From contig NZ_CP109149.1 in NCBI RefSeq assembly GCF_035920345.1, positions 9,796,001 to 9,860,000 on the forward strand: a stretch of DNA of 64,000 nt. The letters are read 5' to 3'. Numbering within the stretch: position 1 is the stretch's first letter; the number at the start of each line of letters is the position of its first letter. This document shows positions 27,706 through 37,126 of the stretch, piece after piece. The notes under the pieces are model-generated. The model saw only the letters and a program-made list of their open reading frames with translations. It searched no databases and was not told the DNA's origin. The translations under genes and the position numbers were made by a program. The stretch is from Nocardia vinacea. GTDB taxonomy: Bacteria; Actinomycetota; Actinomycetes; Mycobacteriales; Mycobacteriaceae.

Positions 27706-28499
27706 GGATTCGTCCACTGCTGTCGCGGCCCGTGCACCAGCCGTTGCTTCAGCTCCCGCACTTGCCGACGGCTCACCGGCAACTCCACCGCCGCGGCATT
27801 GCCGTCGGCCCGCAGCCGCACCACCGTTCCGGTGCCGACCGTGCGCAGCCCGGTCACCAACCGCAACGCCACCAGATAAGACCGGTGCACCCGCAGGAAT
27901 CCGGCGTTCTCCCACCGGGATTCCAACGCCGACAACGGAATCCGCACCAGATGCGAGCCGCTGCTGGTGTGCAGTCGGGCGTAATCGCCCTCCGCCTCCA
28001 CCCAGCTGACACTCGACCGGTGTACCAGCGTGGTGACCCCACCCAGCTCGACCGGAATCACCTCATTGGGGTCGGTGCGCGGGGCCGTGACGGCCGGGGA
28101 AGGTGTCGCACGTGCCGTGACGATCCGCCGCACCGCCTCCGCCAATCGCGCCTCGCGCAGCGGTTTGAGCAGATAGTCCACCGCACCCAGATCGAAGGCC
28201 GCGATCGCCTGGTCATCGTGGGCCGTCACGAACACCACTGCGGGCGGGTTCGCGAACTCGGACAGGATGCCGGCCAATTCCATGCCGTCCAGCCCGGGCA
28301 TATTGATATCGAGGAATACCGCATCGATCGGATGCGCCCGCATCAGCCGCAATGCACTGGTCGCATCGCTAGCGTTGTGGATTTCACCGACCCCCGGCTG
28401 CGCGCGCAGCAAATACACCAGCTCGTCCAGAGCGGGCTTCTCGTCGTCCACGGCGAGCACACGCAGTGCGGCGGCGGGCTGGTCGGTGGTCCGGGTCAC
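27702..28499 (-). CDS. LytTR-family response regulator
   Basis: Cytoplasmic transcription regulator of 265 aa. The N-terminal receiver domain has acidic pocket VDDEKPALDE, phosphoacceptor Asp in VFLDINMPGLDG, and KP lysine in DYLLKPLREA. The C-terminal LytTR DNA-binding domain contains VSWVEAEGDYARLHTSSGSHLVR and GFLRVHRSYLVAL. Partner of the sensor kinase encoded upstream and, from gene order, a regulator of the small membrane protein and symporter genes. Comparable LytS/LytTR pairs (BtsSR, YpdAB in E. coli) respond to pyruvate and control carboxylate transporters. GTG 28499 is the most likely start. Confidence 0.92.
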   Translation of the reverse strand: MTRTTDQPAAALRVLAVDDEKPALDELVYLLRAQPGVGEIHNASDATSALRLMRAHPIDAVFLDINMPGLDGMELAGILSEFANPPAVVFVTAHDDQAIAAFDLGAVDYLLKPLREARLAEAVRRIVTARATPSPAVTAPRTDPNEVIPVELGGVTTLVHRSSVSWVEAEGDYARLHTSSGSHLVRIPLSALESRWENAGFLRVHRSYLVALRLVTGLRTVGTGTVVRLRADGNAAAVELPVSRRQVRELKQRLVHGPRQQWTNP

Positions 28500-28632
28500 A
28501 GTCGTTCCATCGTAAGCGGAGCCTCTGCACCGTTGACCCGGATGTCGACACCGGGCTGACTTCACGCGCGTTTGTCGGTGGAGCCGTGCGGTCGCGCAGG
28601 AGCCGGGTGCCGTGCGGAGCAGGCGGGTGAGG

Positions 28633-29832
28633 TCAGGCCTGGATGCCGGCGCGGAACTTCGGGACGCGCAGGCTCACCTTGGTGCCTGCGCCGGGGGCGG
28701 TCTCCACGATCAGGCCGTAGTCATTGCCGAAGGTCGCCCGCAGCCGGTCGTCGACATTGGCCAGGCCCACATGCGCGGATTCGCCGGAACCCGCTGGGCC
28801 GGTACCGGTTTCGATGGCATCGAGCGCGCCGGAGCGCAGCAGATCCGGATCCATCCCGATTCCGTCGTCCTCGACGCTGATCACGCAGTCGGTACCCGCA
28901 TCGGCCGCGACGATGGTCACCGTGCCGCCGCGCGTCGCCCCGGCCAAGCCATGCCGAACCGCGTTCTCCACCAACGGTTGCAGCGCCAGGAAAGGCAGTA
29001 CGACGCCGAGCACTTCCGGCGCGATCTGCAACCGCACCTGCAAGGCATCACCGAACCGGGCGCGTTCCAGCGCCAGATACCGCTCGATATTGCGCAGTTC
29101 GTCGGAGAGCAGCGTGAATTCGCCCGCGGCACGGAAGGAATATCGGGTGAAGTCCGCGAACTCCAGGATCAGCTCGCGCGCCCGATCCGGATCGGTACGT
29201 ACAAAGGACGCAACGGTATTGAGCGCGTTATAGATGAAATGCGGGCTGATCTGGGCGCGCAACGCGCGCACCTCGGCCCGATCGAGGCGAGCCCGCGAGG
29301 CGTCCAGTTCCGCCAATTCCAGCTGCCCGCAGGCGTATCGCGCCACCTCCGCGACCGCACCCAGCCGCCCGGGCTCCGGCTTCCCGGTGGTCACCACCCC
29401 CAAAGCCCCTGCCACCCCGCCATTTTCGATGAGCAGCGGCTGCGCGATGAGTGTTCGCCCGGCATGTTCACTGCGACCAGGCCCCGACACCAGCACTGGC
29501 CGCTCGGTCGCCACCGCCCGCCTGGCCGCATCGGCGAACGGCTCGGCCAGATCCGAATGCGGCCCGTCCCAAGCCAGCAGCGTGCCATCCGGATCGGCAA
29601 CGCCCAGCGCGTCGGCCCCGGTGAGTGTCCGCAAGTGCGGCGCGGCCTCCTGAGCGGACCGATCGTTCAACCCCTGCCGCAACGGCCGCGCGGCAAGTGA
29701 CGCCGTATGCAGTGCGCTGTACACCGCCCGCTCGGCCGGAGTGGTTACCACTCGTCGGGTTCGAGACCAGACCAGCAGTGCACCGACGATCAATACCGCG
29801 CCGGCCACTGCCGCGACAACGGCGGTCGTCAT
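28633..29832 (-). CDS. LytS-type sensor histidine kinase
   Basis: Membrane sensor of about 399 aa. One N-terminal TM helix (AVVAAVAGAVLIVGALLVW) is followed by a GAF-like sensory region (LTGADALGVADPDGTLLAW... LLIENGGVAGALGVV). Next come the HisKA_7TM-independent LytS-type phosphoacceptor ALRAQISPHFIYNALNTVASFV and an HATPase domain (ENAVRHGLAG, DDGIGMD, GLANVDDRL). It lacks the 5TM-LYT sensor of E. coli BtsS, so signal detection is probably cytoplasmic through the GAF-like region. A GTG at 29865 could extend the protein by 11 residues. It lies 133 bp upstream of the response regulator, same strand. Confidence 0.9.
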   Translation of the reverse strand: MTTAVVAAVAGAVLIVGALLVWSRTRRVVTTPAERAVYSALHTASLAARPLRQGLNDRSAQEAAPHLRTLTGADALGVADPDGTLLAWDGPHSDLAEPFADAARRAVATERPVLVSGPGRSEHAGRTLIAQPLLIENGGVAGALGVVTTGKPEPGRLGAVAEVARYACGQLELAELDASRARLDRAEVRALRAQISPHFIYNALNTVASFVRTDPDRARELILEFADFTRYSFRAAGEFTLLSDELRNIERYLALERARFGDALQVRLQIAPEVLGVVLPFLALQPLVENAVRHGLAGATRGGTVTIVAADAGTDCVISVEDDGIGMDPDLLRSGALDAIETGTGPAGSGESAHVGLANVDDRLRATFGNDYGLIVETAPGAGTKVSLRVPKFRAGIQA

Positions 29833-29891
29833 CGCGCGCCCACTGAACGTCTCCGCCGCAGCCACCTCATCGCCTGATTATCGCGGCGGGC

Positions 29892-29965
29892 CGACCGAAT
29901 CCGCGCCCAACAGTGCCGATCGGTCTAATAGCGTCGACCGAATCCGCGCCCGACAGCGCCGATCG
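29892..29965. repeat. Two 31-bp direct repeats, period 43 bp
   Basis: A 31-nt unit beginning CGACCGAATCCGCGCCC occurs at 29892-29922 and 29935-29965 with two mismatches. It lies between the divergent LytS-type kinase and DUF3052 genes, so it could be a tandem regulator site or a simple duplication. Confidence 0.7.
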
Positions 29966-30040
29966 AACTGACAGCACCACCAGAATCCGTATCCCGCTGG
30001 GGCCGGTTGCCGACTTGCGGAGCCCAGGGGCCCTGCCGGA

Positions 30041-30046
30041 TACAGT
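30041..30046 (+). promoter_or_regulatory. -10 hexamer TACAGT, leaderless type, for the DUF3052 gene
   Basis: TACAGT ends 7 nt before ATG 30054. An in-frame GTG at 30048 is only 1 nt from the hexamer and is an unlikely start. Confidence 0.5.
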
Positions 30047-30053
30047 CGTGTCC

Positions 30054-30452
30054 ATGACCGCGGGCTATTCCGGGACGCCGCTGGCGAAGAAGATCGGAAT
30101 CAAATCGGGCCACCAGGTGGTGCTGCGGCATGCGCCCGCAGACTGGCGGATTCCGGATCTACCACCGGACGTCGCGATCGCCACCGATGAGCCCGGCTCC
30201 GCGGATGTCGTCCTCGCTTTCTTTCGAGAACTCGCCGACCTGGCCGACGAGGCCCCGGAACTCGCCGCCGGACTGAGGCGGGGCGCGATGCTGTGGATCG
30301 CCTGGCCGCGCAAGGCGGGCGGGCACGTCAGCGATATCGCCGAGAACGATCTGCGCGAGCTGCTGTTGCCCATCGGCGTCGTCGATGTGAAGGTGGCCGC
30401 GCTCGACAACGATTGGTCCGGTTTGAAATTCGTCTGGCGCAAGCACGCTTGA
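30054..30452 (+). CDS. DUF3052 family protein
   Basis: A 132-aa cytoplasmic actinobacterial protein matching DUF3052 by pattern: GYSGTPLAKKIGIKSGHQVVLRHAP at the N-terminus, DVVLAFFRELADL, MLWIAWPRKAGG, and a C-terminal KVAALDNDWSGLKFVWRK. The family has no assigned function that I know of. It sits alone upstream of dnaE1, with 214 bp between them. Confidence 0.85.
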   Translation: MTAGYSGTPLAKKIGIKSGHQVVLRHAPADWRIPDLPPDVAIATDEPGSADVVLAFFRELADLADEAPELAAGLRRGAMLWIAWPRKAGGHVSDIAENDLRELLLPIGVVDVKVAALDNDWSGLKFVWRKHA

Positions 30453-30666
30453 TCGAGGGCTCGCGTAGTGTCGAGCGATCCGCGGACCACCCCACTGTCG
30501 CGGAAATCGGACAGCCGCAATGCTGGGTCGCGAGACGCGCCGGTGATCTTCACCACCGACACGCCGAGCACCTGCGTCAGCCCGGCGCGGGAAGCCGAAC
30601 TCGTCGGTGGGGACCCCTAGAATCGCTACACCAACCCCCGTCGAGACCTTGGGAGGAAGGACCGTC

Positions 30667-33600
30667 TTGGCCGCCTCGTCCGGATCGTTCGTTCACCTGC
30701 ACAACCACACCGAGTACTCAATGCTCGATGGTGCGGCCAAAATCTCTCCGCTCTTCGCCGAGGCAAACCGGCTGGGTATGAACGCGGTCGGGATGACCGA
30801 CCACGGCAATATGTACGGGGCTTCGGAGTTCTACAACTCCGCCAAGAAGGCCGGTATCAAGCCGATTATCGGCATCGAGGCGTACATCGCGCCGGGTTCC
30901 CGGTTCGACACCAAGCGCGTGCAGTGGGGTGACCCCAGCCAGAAGGGCGACGACGTCTCCGGTTCCGGCGCCTACACGCACATGACCATGGTCGCGGAGA
31001 ACGCGACCGGCCTGCACAACCTGTTCAAGCTGTCCTCGCTCGCCTCGCTGGAAGGTCAGCTCGGCAAGTGGGCGCGCATGGACGAGGAGATCATCGCCGA
31101 GCACGCCGCGGGCATCATCGCCACCACCGGCTGCCCGTCGGGTGAGGTGCAGACCCGCCTGCGCCTCGGCCACGACCGCGAGGCCCTGGAGGCCGCGGCC
31201 AAATGGCAGGAGATCTTCGGACCGGACAATTTCTTCCTCGAGATCATGGACCACGGCCTGTCCATCGAGCGCCGGGTCCGCGAGGGGCTGCTCGAGGTCG
31301 GCAAGAAGCTCGGGATCCGGCCGCTGGCCACCAACGACTGCCACTACGTCACCAAGGACGCCTCGACCAACCACGAGGCGCTGCTGTGCATCCAGACCGG
31401 TAAAACACTCAGTGACCCAACGCGTTTCAAGTTCGACGGTGACGGCTACTACCTGAAGTCCGCGGAGGAGATGCGGGCGATCTGGGATATGGAGGTGCCC
31501 GGCGCCTGCGATTCCACCCTTTTGATCGCCGAGCGGGTGCAGTCCTACGACGAGGTGTGGCAGCACCGCGACCGGATGCCGATCTTCCCGGTGCCCGATG
31601 GCCACGACCAAGCCAGCTGGCTGCGCCGCGAGGTCGAACTCGGGCTGCGCCGCCGCTTCCCGGACGGCGCGCCCCAGGATTATCTGGACCGCGCCCAGTA
31701 CGAGATCGGCGTCATCTTGGAGATGGGCTTCCCGGCCTACTTCCTCGTCGTCGGCGACCTGATCAACCATGCCCGCGACGTCGGCATCCGCGTCGGTCCC
31801 GGCCGTGGTTCGGCGGCCGGTTCGCTGGTCGCATACGCACTCGGTATCACCAATATCGACCCGATTCCGCACGGTCTGCTCTTCGAGCGCTTCCTGAATC
31901 CCGAGCGCGTCTCGATGCCCGATATCGATATCGACTTCGACGATCGCCGCCGCGGTGAGATGGTCCGCTACGCGAGTGAGAAGTGGGGCACCGACCGGGT
32001 CGCCCAGGTCATCACCTTCGGCACCATCAAGACCAAGGCCGCCATCAAGGACTCGGCGCGAGTGCTGTTCGGCCAGCCCGGATTCGCCATCGCCGACCAG
32101 ATCACCAAGGCGCTGCCGCCGCCGATCATGGCCAAGGACATCTCGGTATCCGGTATCACCGATCCGGAGCACGAGCGGTACAAGGAGGCCGCCGAGGTTC
32201 GCGAACTCATCGCGAACAATCCGGATGTCGCGAAGATCTACGAAACCGCGCGCGGCCTCGAGGGCCTGATCCGCAATGCGGGTGTACACGCCTGCGCGGT
32301 CATCATGTCCTGTGATCCGCTCACCGATGCGATCCCGGTCTGGAAGCGGCCCCAGGACGGTGCGCTCATCACAGGGTGGGACTATCCGTCGTGTGAGGCC
32401 ATCGGCCTGCTGAAGATGGACTTCCTCGGCCTGCGCAACCTGACCGTGATCGGCGACGCACTGGAGAACATCCAGGCCAACCGCGGCATCGACCTGGATA
32501 TGGACCGGCTGCCGCTCGACGATTCGCGCACCTACGAATTGCTTTCGCGCGGTGACACGCTCGGCGTATTCCAGCTCGATGGTGGGCCCATGCGCGATCT
32601 GCTGCGCCGCATGCAGCCGACCGCGTTCGAGGACATCGTGGCCGTCGGCGCGCTGTATCGCCCCGGCCCGATGGGCATGAACGCGCACAACGATTACGCC
32701 GACCGCAAAAACGATCGTCAGGAAGTCAAGCCGATCCATCCGGAGCTGGAGGAGCCGCTCAAGGAGATCCTCGGCGAAACGTACGGCCTGATCGTCTACC
32801 AAGAGCAGATCATGCACGTAGCGCAGAAAGTGGCCGGCTACTCGCTCGGTCGAGCAGATATTCTGCGCCGCGCGATGGGTAAGAAGAAGGCCGAGGTGCT
32901 GGCCGCGGAGTTCGAGGGCTTCGAGGCGGGCATGCAGGCCAACGGATATTCCAAGGCAGCCATCAAGGCGTTGTGGGACACCATCCTTCCGTTCGCCGGC
33001 TACGCGTTCAACAAATCGCACGCCGCCGCCTACGGCCTGATCTCCTACTGGACCGCATATCTCAAGGCGAACTATCCCGCCGAATACATGGCGGCGCTGC
33101 TCACCTCCGTCGGCGACGATAAGGACAAGGCGGCGGTCTACCTGTCCGATTGCCGCCGCCTCGCGATCACCGTGCTGCCGCCGGATGTCAACGAATCCGA
33201 GATGAACTTCGCCTCGGTGGGTAAGGACATCCGCTTCGGTCTCGGCGCGGTGCGCAATGTCGGCGCCAATGTCGTCAGCTCGATCATCCAGGCGCGCAAG
33301 GAGAAGTCGAAGTTCACCGATTTCTCGGACTATCTGAACAAGATCGACGCCATCGCCTGCACCAAGAAGGTCACCGAATCCCTCATCAAGGCAGGCGGAT
33401 TCGATTCGCTCGGGCATCCGCGCAAGGGTCTGCTGCTGGTGCATTCCGATGCCATCGATGCGGTGATGTCCACCAAGAAGGCCGAGGCGATCGGCCAGTT
33501 CGACCTGTTCGGCGGGCTGGATGACGGCGACGAATCGATTGCCTCGGTCTTCAATGTGAAGGTGCCCGAGGACGAGTGGGAGACCAAGCACAAGCTGGCG

Positions 33601-34218
33601 CTCGAGCGGGAGATGCTCGGCCTGTACGTGTCCGGACATCCGCTCAACGGCGTCGAACATGTGCTTGCGGCACAGGCGGATACGGCGATTCCGGCCATTC
33701 TCGAGGGCGATATCAAGGACGGCACCCAGGTGACCATCGGCGGCATCCTCGCCTCGGTCAACCGTCGCATCAATAAGAACGGCCTGGCCTGGGCCTCGGC
33801 GCAGATCGAGGATCTGACCGGTGGCATCGAGGTCCTGTTCTTCCCGCAGGCCTATTCGGTGTACGGCGCTGATGTGGTGGAGGACGCGGTCGTGCTGGTG
33901 AAGGCCAGGGTGTCGGTGCGCGATGACCGGATCTCCTTGATTGCCAACGATCTCGCCGTCCCCGACCTCTCCTCGATCGGTGTGGCCAAGCCGCTGGCGG
34001 TCGTCATGCCGACCCGCCTGTGCACGCCGGATAAGATCGGCGAACTCAAGCGCATCCTGTCCAGACATCCGGGCACCGCGGACGTCCATGTCCGCCATGT
34101 GGGCGCACGCGACAACACATCACTGTGGAAATTGGATGACAGCCTGCGGGTTTCACCGTCCTCGGCCCTGATGGGTGACCTGAAGGCTCTGCTCGGTCCC
34201 GGCTGTCTCGCGGGCTGA
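30667..34218 (+). CDS. dnaE1: DNA polymerase III alpha subunit, replicative DnaE1
   Basis: Catalytic subunit of the chromosomal replicase, 1,183 aa. The N-terminal PHP domain retains its metal-binding residues ([21 protein letters not shown]), which in mycobacterial DnaE1 carry proofreading exonuclease activity. The polymerase acidic residues appear in [10 protein letters not shown], followed by the tandem HhH, an OB-fold region ([17 protein letters not shown]) and the C-terminal tau-binding part. TTG 30667 ([13 protein letters not shown]) follows GGAGGAAGGA. The clamp-binding segment is probably QFDLFGG in the C-terminal third. Length and motifs indicate the essential DnaE1 rather than DnaE2. 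Confidence 0.97.
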   Translation: MAASSGSFVHLHNHTEYSMLDGAAKISPLFAEANRLGMNAVGMTDHGNMYGASEFYNSAKKAGIKPIIGIEAYIAPGSRFDTKRVQWGDPSQKGDDVSGSGAYTHMTMVAENATGLHNLFKLSSLASLEGQLGKWARMDEEIIAEHAAGIIATTGCPSGEVQTRLRLGHDREALEAAAKWQEIFGPDNFFLEIMDHGLSIERRVREGLLEVGKKLGIRPLATNDCHYVTKDASTNHEALLCIQTGKTLSDPTRFKFDGDGYYLKSAEEMRAIWDMEVPGACDSTLLIAERVQSYDEVWQHRDRMPIFPVPDGHDQASWLRREVELGLRRRFPDGAPQDYLDRAQYEIGVILEMGFPAYFLVVGDLINHARDVGIRVGPGRGSAAGSLVAYALGITNIDPIPHGLLFERFLNPERVSMPDIDIDFDDRRRGEMVRYASEKWGTDRVAQVITFGTIKTKAAIKDSARVLFGQPGFAIADQITKALPPPIMAKDISVSGITDPEHERYKEAAEVRELIANNPDVAKIYETARGLEGLIRNAGVHACAVIMSCDPLTDAIPVWKRPQDGALITGWDYPSCEAIGLLKMDFLGLRNLTVIGDALENIQANRGIDLDMDRLPLDDSRTYELLSRGDTLGVFQLDGGPMRDLLRRMQPTAFEDIVAVGALYRPGPMGMNAHNDYADRKNDRQEVKPIHPELEEPLKEILGETYGLIVYQEQIMHVAQKVAGYSLGRADILRRAMGKKKAEVLAAEFEGFEAGMQANGYSKAAIKALWDTILPFAGYAFNKSHAAAYGLISYWTAYLKANYPAEYMAALLTSVGDDKDKAAVYLSDCRRLAITVLPPDVNESEMNFASVGKDIRFGLGAVRNVGANVVSSIIQARKEKSKFTDFSDYLNKIDAIACTKKVTESLIKAGGFDSLGHPRKGLLLVHSDAIDAVMSTKKAEAIGQFDLFGGLDDGDESIASVFNVKVPEDEWETKHKLALEREMLGLYVSGHPLNGVEHVLAAQADTAIPAILEGDIKDGTQVTIGGILASVNRRINKNGLAWASAQIEDLTGGIEVLFFPQAYSVYGADVVEDAVVLVKARVSVRDDRISLIANDLAVPDLSSIGVAKPLAVVMPTRLCTPDKIGELKRILSRHPGTADVHVRHVGARDNTSLWKLDDSLRVSPSSALMGDLKALLGPGCLAG

Positions 34219-34251
34219 TGCGGTTCGTTTGAATCGGTAGCGTCGGCGATC

Positions 34252-34286
34252 GCGGCGGCTTCGCGCACGTTTCGTGTGGCCGCCGC
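34252..34286. terminator. Hairpin after dnaE1
   Basis: An 8-bp outer stem GCGGCGGC/GCCGCCGC and an inner 6-bp stem with a TTT loop, 34 bp after the dnaE1 stop. It lies between convergent dnaE1 and the MFS gene, so it could serve both. Confidence 0.45.
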
Positions 34287-34375
34287 CCGCCTCGACGGCA
34301 CCGTCCGCAGCATCGTGACGGCCGCCGGCGGCAACGCCCGATCCAGGCGATGACTTCCACCTGGAGCTATGTGTT

Positions 34376-35575
34376 TCAGACAGTAAGCTCGGCCATTGCC
34401 CGATCCGTTGGTCCGACGGTGTCGACCTGCTGGGTCCGACGATGGAGCGCGGCCGCCCAAGCGACGGTGGCCAGTGCCGCGATGGCGAGGGCCACGCCGA
34501 TCCAGGCGACCGACGGGTAACCGAGGCCGCCGCCGATGGCCAGGCCGCCGAGCCACGGGCCGACGGTGATACCGACATTGAATGCGGAGAAGTTGACCGC
34601 GGTCGCGAGGGTGGGTGCAGCTCCGGCCAGTGCGAATACCCGAGTGTTCAGTGCGGGGTTCGTGGCGAATCCGAAGGCGCCCAATAGGAATACGAGGATT
34701 ACGACCGGTACGGGCATGGTCGCGGTCAGCGCCAGTACTGCCGAGATGACGATCAACCCGATCATGCCGATGGTCAGTACGCGGAAGGGATGGGCATCGG
34801 CGGCGCGGCCGCCGACCGTGATGCCGATCAGCGCGCCGATGCCGTACAGCGTGAGCACCAAGGGAATCCAGCTCTCGGTGATTCCGGTGGTGCGGGCCAG
34901 GAGTGCGCCGAGGTAGGCGAAGGTGACCAATAGCGCGCCGGTCGAGAGCGCGGTTGTGCTGTAGGACAGCCAGAGGCGCGGATTGATCATGGTGCGCAGT
35001 TCGCGGCGCAGGTTCGGCACCTCGGTGGGGCGTCCGCCCGGAATCTTGGCCGCCACCCCGGCCATGGCCAGCGCGGACAGAATGGCGACTGTCCAGAACG
35101 CGGCCCGCCAGCCCAGATGCTGGCCGATCACCGTACCCGCCGGGAGCCCGACGATATTGGCCACCGTCAGCCCGCCCGCGACAATGCTCATCGCCCGACC
35201 GCGCGCGTTCTCCGGTACCAGACTCAGTGCCGTGGTCGCGGCAACCGCCCAGAATCCGGCGTAGACGAATGCGCCGACCACCCGGGTTCCGAAGAGCACC
35301 CAGTAACCCGGGGTCAACGCGGCCACCACATGGGCGGCGATGAACACTGCGAGGAAGGCCAGCAGTGCGGTGCGGCGCGGCCAGCGCAGGGTGATCACGG
35401 CCAGCGCGGGCGCGCCCACCAGCATGCCCAGTGCGAATGCCGAAATCAGCAGGCCCGCTTGGGGGATGGATACGCCGAGGTCGGTGGCCATTTGGGTGAG
35501 CAGGCCGGAGAGCATCAGCTCCGAGGTGCCCTGGGCGAATATCGATAGCCCAAGTATGTAGACGGCGAATGGCAT
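34376..35575 (-). CDS. MFS drug-efflux transporter (Cmx/AraJ-like)
   Basis: A 399-aa, 12-TM major facilitator. MPFAVYILGLSIFAQGTSELMLSGLL at the N-terminus and GTRVVGAFVYAGFWAVAATTALSLVPENARGRA are typical of the DHA1 group that includes chloramphenicol exporter Cmx and arabinose exporter AraJ; substrate unknown. The ATG at 35575 follows AGAGGA. A TetR gene lies upstream on the same strand. A 23-bp palindromic operator, nearly identical to the one before the TetR gene, sits 14 bp before this start, so expression is very likely TetR-repressed. Confidence 0.9.
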   Translation of the reverse strand: MPFAVYILGLSIFAQGTSELMLSGLLTQMATDLGVSIPQAGLLISAFALGMLVGAPALAVITLRWPRRTALLAFLAVFIAAHVVAALTPGYWVLFGTRVVGAFVYAGFWAVAATTALSLVPENARGRAMSIVAGGLTVANIVGLPAGTVIGQHLGWRAAFWTVAILSALAMAGVAAKIPGGRPTEVPNLRRELRTMINPRLWLSYSTTALSTGALLVTFAYLGALLARTTGITESWIPLVLTLYGIGALIGITVGGRAADAHPFRVLTIGMIGLIVISAVLALTATMPVPVVILVFLLGAFGFATNPALNTRVFALAGAAPTLATAVNFSAFNVGITVGPWLGGLAIGGGLGYPSVAWIGVALAIAALATVAWAAALHRRTQQVDTVGPTDRAMAELTV

Positions 35576-35589
35576 GGGGTCCTCTCTTG

Positions 35590-35612
35590 TTTTGGATTGA
35601 TCAGTTCAAAAT
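35590..35612 (-). promoter_or_regulatory. TetR operator upstream of the MFS gene
   Basis: On the minus strand the site reads ATTTTGAACTGATCA then ATCCAAAA. It shares 20 of 23 positions with the site at 36373-36395 in the same orientation to transcription. It is an imperfect inverted repeat centred on TGATCA. Confidence 0.75.
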
Positions 35613-35782
35613 GGAGGCAGAGGTAAAGGGATGCGGCGCTTGTGTCGGTGTGTCGTTCGCGCCGGTGGTCTGGTTCCGGCTATTGCCCCATGCTCGCGCA
35701 AACGGAAATCCGTTGCAGCAGTGGTGCTAGCGGACGGCCACCTCGCAAGTCCGGTGGACGTTTGTCGTGGTCGAGGTTGGCG

Positions 35783-36355
35783 TCAGAGGACGCTCAATGC
35801 GGTCGTGGCGATCGCCTCCAGGGTGTCCTTATCGGCTCCACCGCGCGCCGCGACGCGCATACCGCTGATCGTGGTGATCACGAAATGTGCCAGCGTGCGG
35901 GCATCTTTGCCGGCATCGATCTCGCCGGACCGCTGGCCCGCGCGGATAACCGCCGTCAGTCCGTCGAGTCTCCGCTCCAGGTCGGCGCGCAATGCCGCCG
36001 CCACCCCGGGATCGCGCGGCGCCAACTCGACCGTCGAGTTGACCACGAGGCAGCCGATGGGGTCGTCGATCGGTGCGTCGATGGTTTGGCGCAGCAGCGT
36101 CCTGATCTTTGCTCGCGCGGGCAGGTCGCCGTCGAGCACTTCGAAGATCGAGGCGTTCTTGCTGCTCATATACCGCCGCAGTGCCCGGTCGAAAAGTTCG
36201 TGCTTACTGGTGAAAGTGTTGTAGATGCTGCTGCGGCCCAGACCTGTTGCGTCGCAAAGGTCTTGGGTCGAGGTGCCCTCGTAGCCCGCGGACCAGAACG
36301 CCCGCATGGCCGCGTCCACCGCCCGGTCCTCGTCGAATGCCTTCGGTCGTGCCAT
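35783..36355 (-). CDS. TetR-family repressor
   Basis: A 190-aa one-component regulator. The N-terminal HTH reads FDEDRAVDAAMRAFWSAGYEGTSTQDLCDATGLGRSSIYNTFTSKHELF in spaced segments typical of TetR; the C-terminal ligand domain is helical. ATG 36355 gives the usual MARPKAFDEDRA N-terminus; longer frames run through the operator. It is transcribed ahead of the MFS gene with 207 bp between them. Two near-identical operators predict autorepression plus repression of the pump, relieved by an unknown ligand. Confidence 0.9.
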   Translation of the reverse strand: MARPKAFDEDRAVDAAMRAFWSAGYEGTSTQDLCDATGLGRSSIYNTFTSKHELFDRALRRYMSSKNASIFEVLDGDLPARAKIRTLLRQTIDAPIDDPIGCLVVNSTVELAPRDPGVAAALRADLERRLDGLTAVIRAGQRSGEIDAGKDARTLAHFVITTISGMRVAARGGADKDTLEAIATTALSVL

Positions 36356-36372
36356 GGGGTTCAAGCTAGCAT

Positions 36373-36395
36373 ATTTTGAACTAATCAGTCCAATA
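36373..36395 (-). promoter_or_regulatory. TetR operator upstream of its own gene
   Basis: ATTTTGAACTAATCA then GTCCAATA, read on the plus strand as printed, 17 bp upstream of the TetR ATG. It overlaps the position of a candidate minus-strand promoter whose -10 is TATGCT (36372-36367). See the matching site at 35590-35612. Confidence 0.72.
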
Positions 36396-36404
36396 TGAAC
36401 CGGA

Positions 36405-37019
36405 CTACGGCGAGACCGCGACTCCGAGCGACAGCGCGGCGAGGAACTTGGGTCCGTCCGCATAGAACTCGTCGAGCTCGTGGATCTCGAATCCGGCGCT
36501 CTCGACGGTGCCGCGAATATCGCGATCGAGATTGCCGCCGCCCGCAATCGCCTTCTCGATCGGATTCAACCGGTGCTGCCACGCCTGGACGCCCGGATCC
36601 GGCGCGAGCCCGTGTTCGACGAAATGCAGGGTTCCGCCGGGAACGAGCACCCTGCGCACCTCGGCCAGCGCGGCCGCGATATCCGGAATGGTGCACATCG
36701 TCCAGGTCGAGAGTGCGGAGTCGAAGCTGTTATCGGCGAAGGGCAGCGATTGGCCGTCGAGTCCGGCGCGTTCGATCGGCACGGTGGCCCTGGCCAGCCG
36801 CTTGTCCGCCAGGCGCCAGCCGAGGTCGGCGGGTTCCACGGCGCTGATCGACTCGACGGCGGCGGGATAGAACGGGATATTCAGTCCCGATCCGAAGCCG
36901 ATCTCCATCACCCGCCCGTGTAGTCCGGCGCAGGCGCGCTCGCGCTGCGGATTGTTCATCTTGGCCCCGCAGACCAGATTCACCAGCCGCGGCACGAACT
37001 GATCGTTGTAGATGCCCAC
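36405..37019 (-). CDS. Class I SAM-dependent methyltransferase
   Basis: A 204-aa methyltransferase of the UbiE/Methyltransf_11 type. Motif I MEIGFGSGLNIPFYP binds S-adenosylmethionine. Motif II acidic VEPADLGW, and SLPFADNSFDSALSTWTMCTI plus LVPGGTLHFVEHG, follow in order. No substrate can be assigned; members of this group act on small molecules or lipids. The GTG at 37019 is the only reasonable start. Its stop is 9 bp from the TetR operator, and it is divergent from treZ with 107 bp between starts. Confidence 0.88.
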   Translation of the reverse strand: MGIYNDQFVPRLVNLVCGAKMNNPQRERACAGLHGRVMEIGFGSGLNIPFYPAAVESISAVEPADLGWRLADKRLARATVPIERAGLDGQSLPFADNSFDSALSTWTMCTIPDIAAALAEVRRVLVPGGTLHFVEHGLAPDPGVQAWQHRLNPIEKAIAGGGNLDRDIRGTVESAGFEIHELDEFYADGPKFLAALSLGVAVSP

Positions 37020-37126
37020 GTACCCACTCTGTCAGGATCCGCGCGCCGCAGGCAATGGTCAGCCGGTCGAAAGGGCGCGTCCGGTGTCGGCGAGCCGCAC
37101 GATCGGCGACATGCGATGCTGACTCG

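Noticed and set aside
30718..34098. A 1,126-codon open frame antisense to dnaE1
   Set aside because: Composition (Asp/His/Arg-rich, no hydrophobic pattern) is that of a complement-strand shadow; dnaE1 motifs on the plus strand are unambiguous.
36373..36395. The AT-rich palindromes near the TetR gene as insertion-sequence ends
   Set aside because: They lie exactly upstream of two start codons in the same orientation to transcription, with a TetR and an MFS gene between and after them and no transposase. Operators explain them better.
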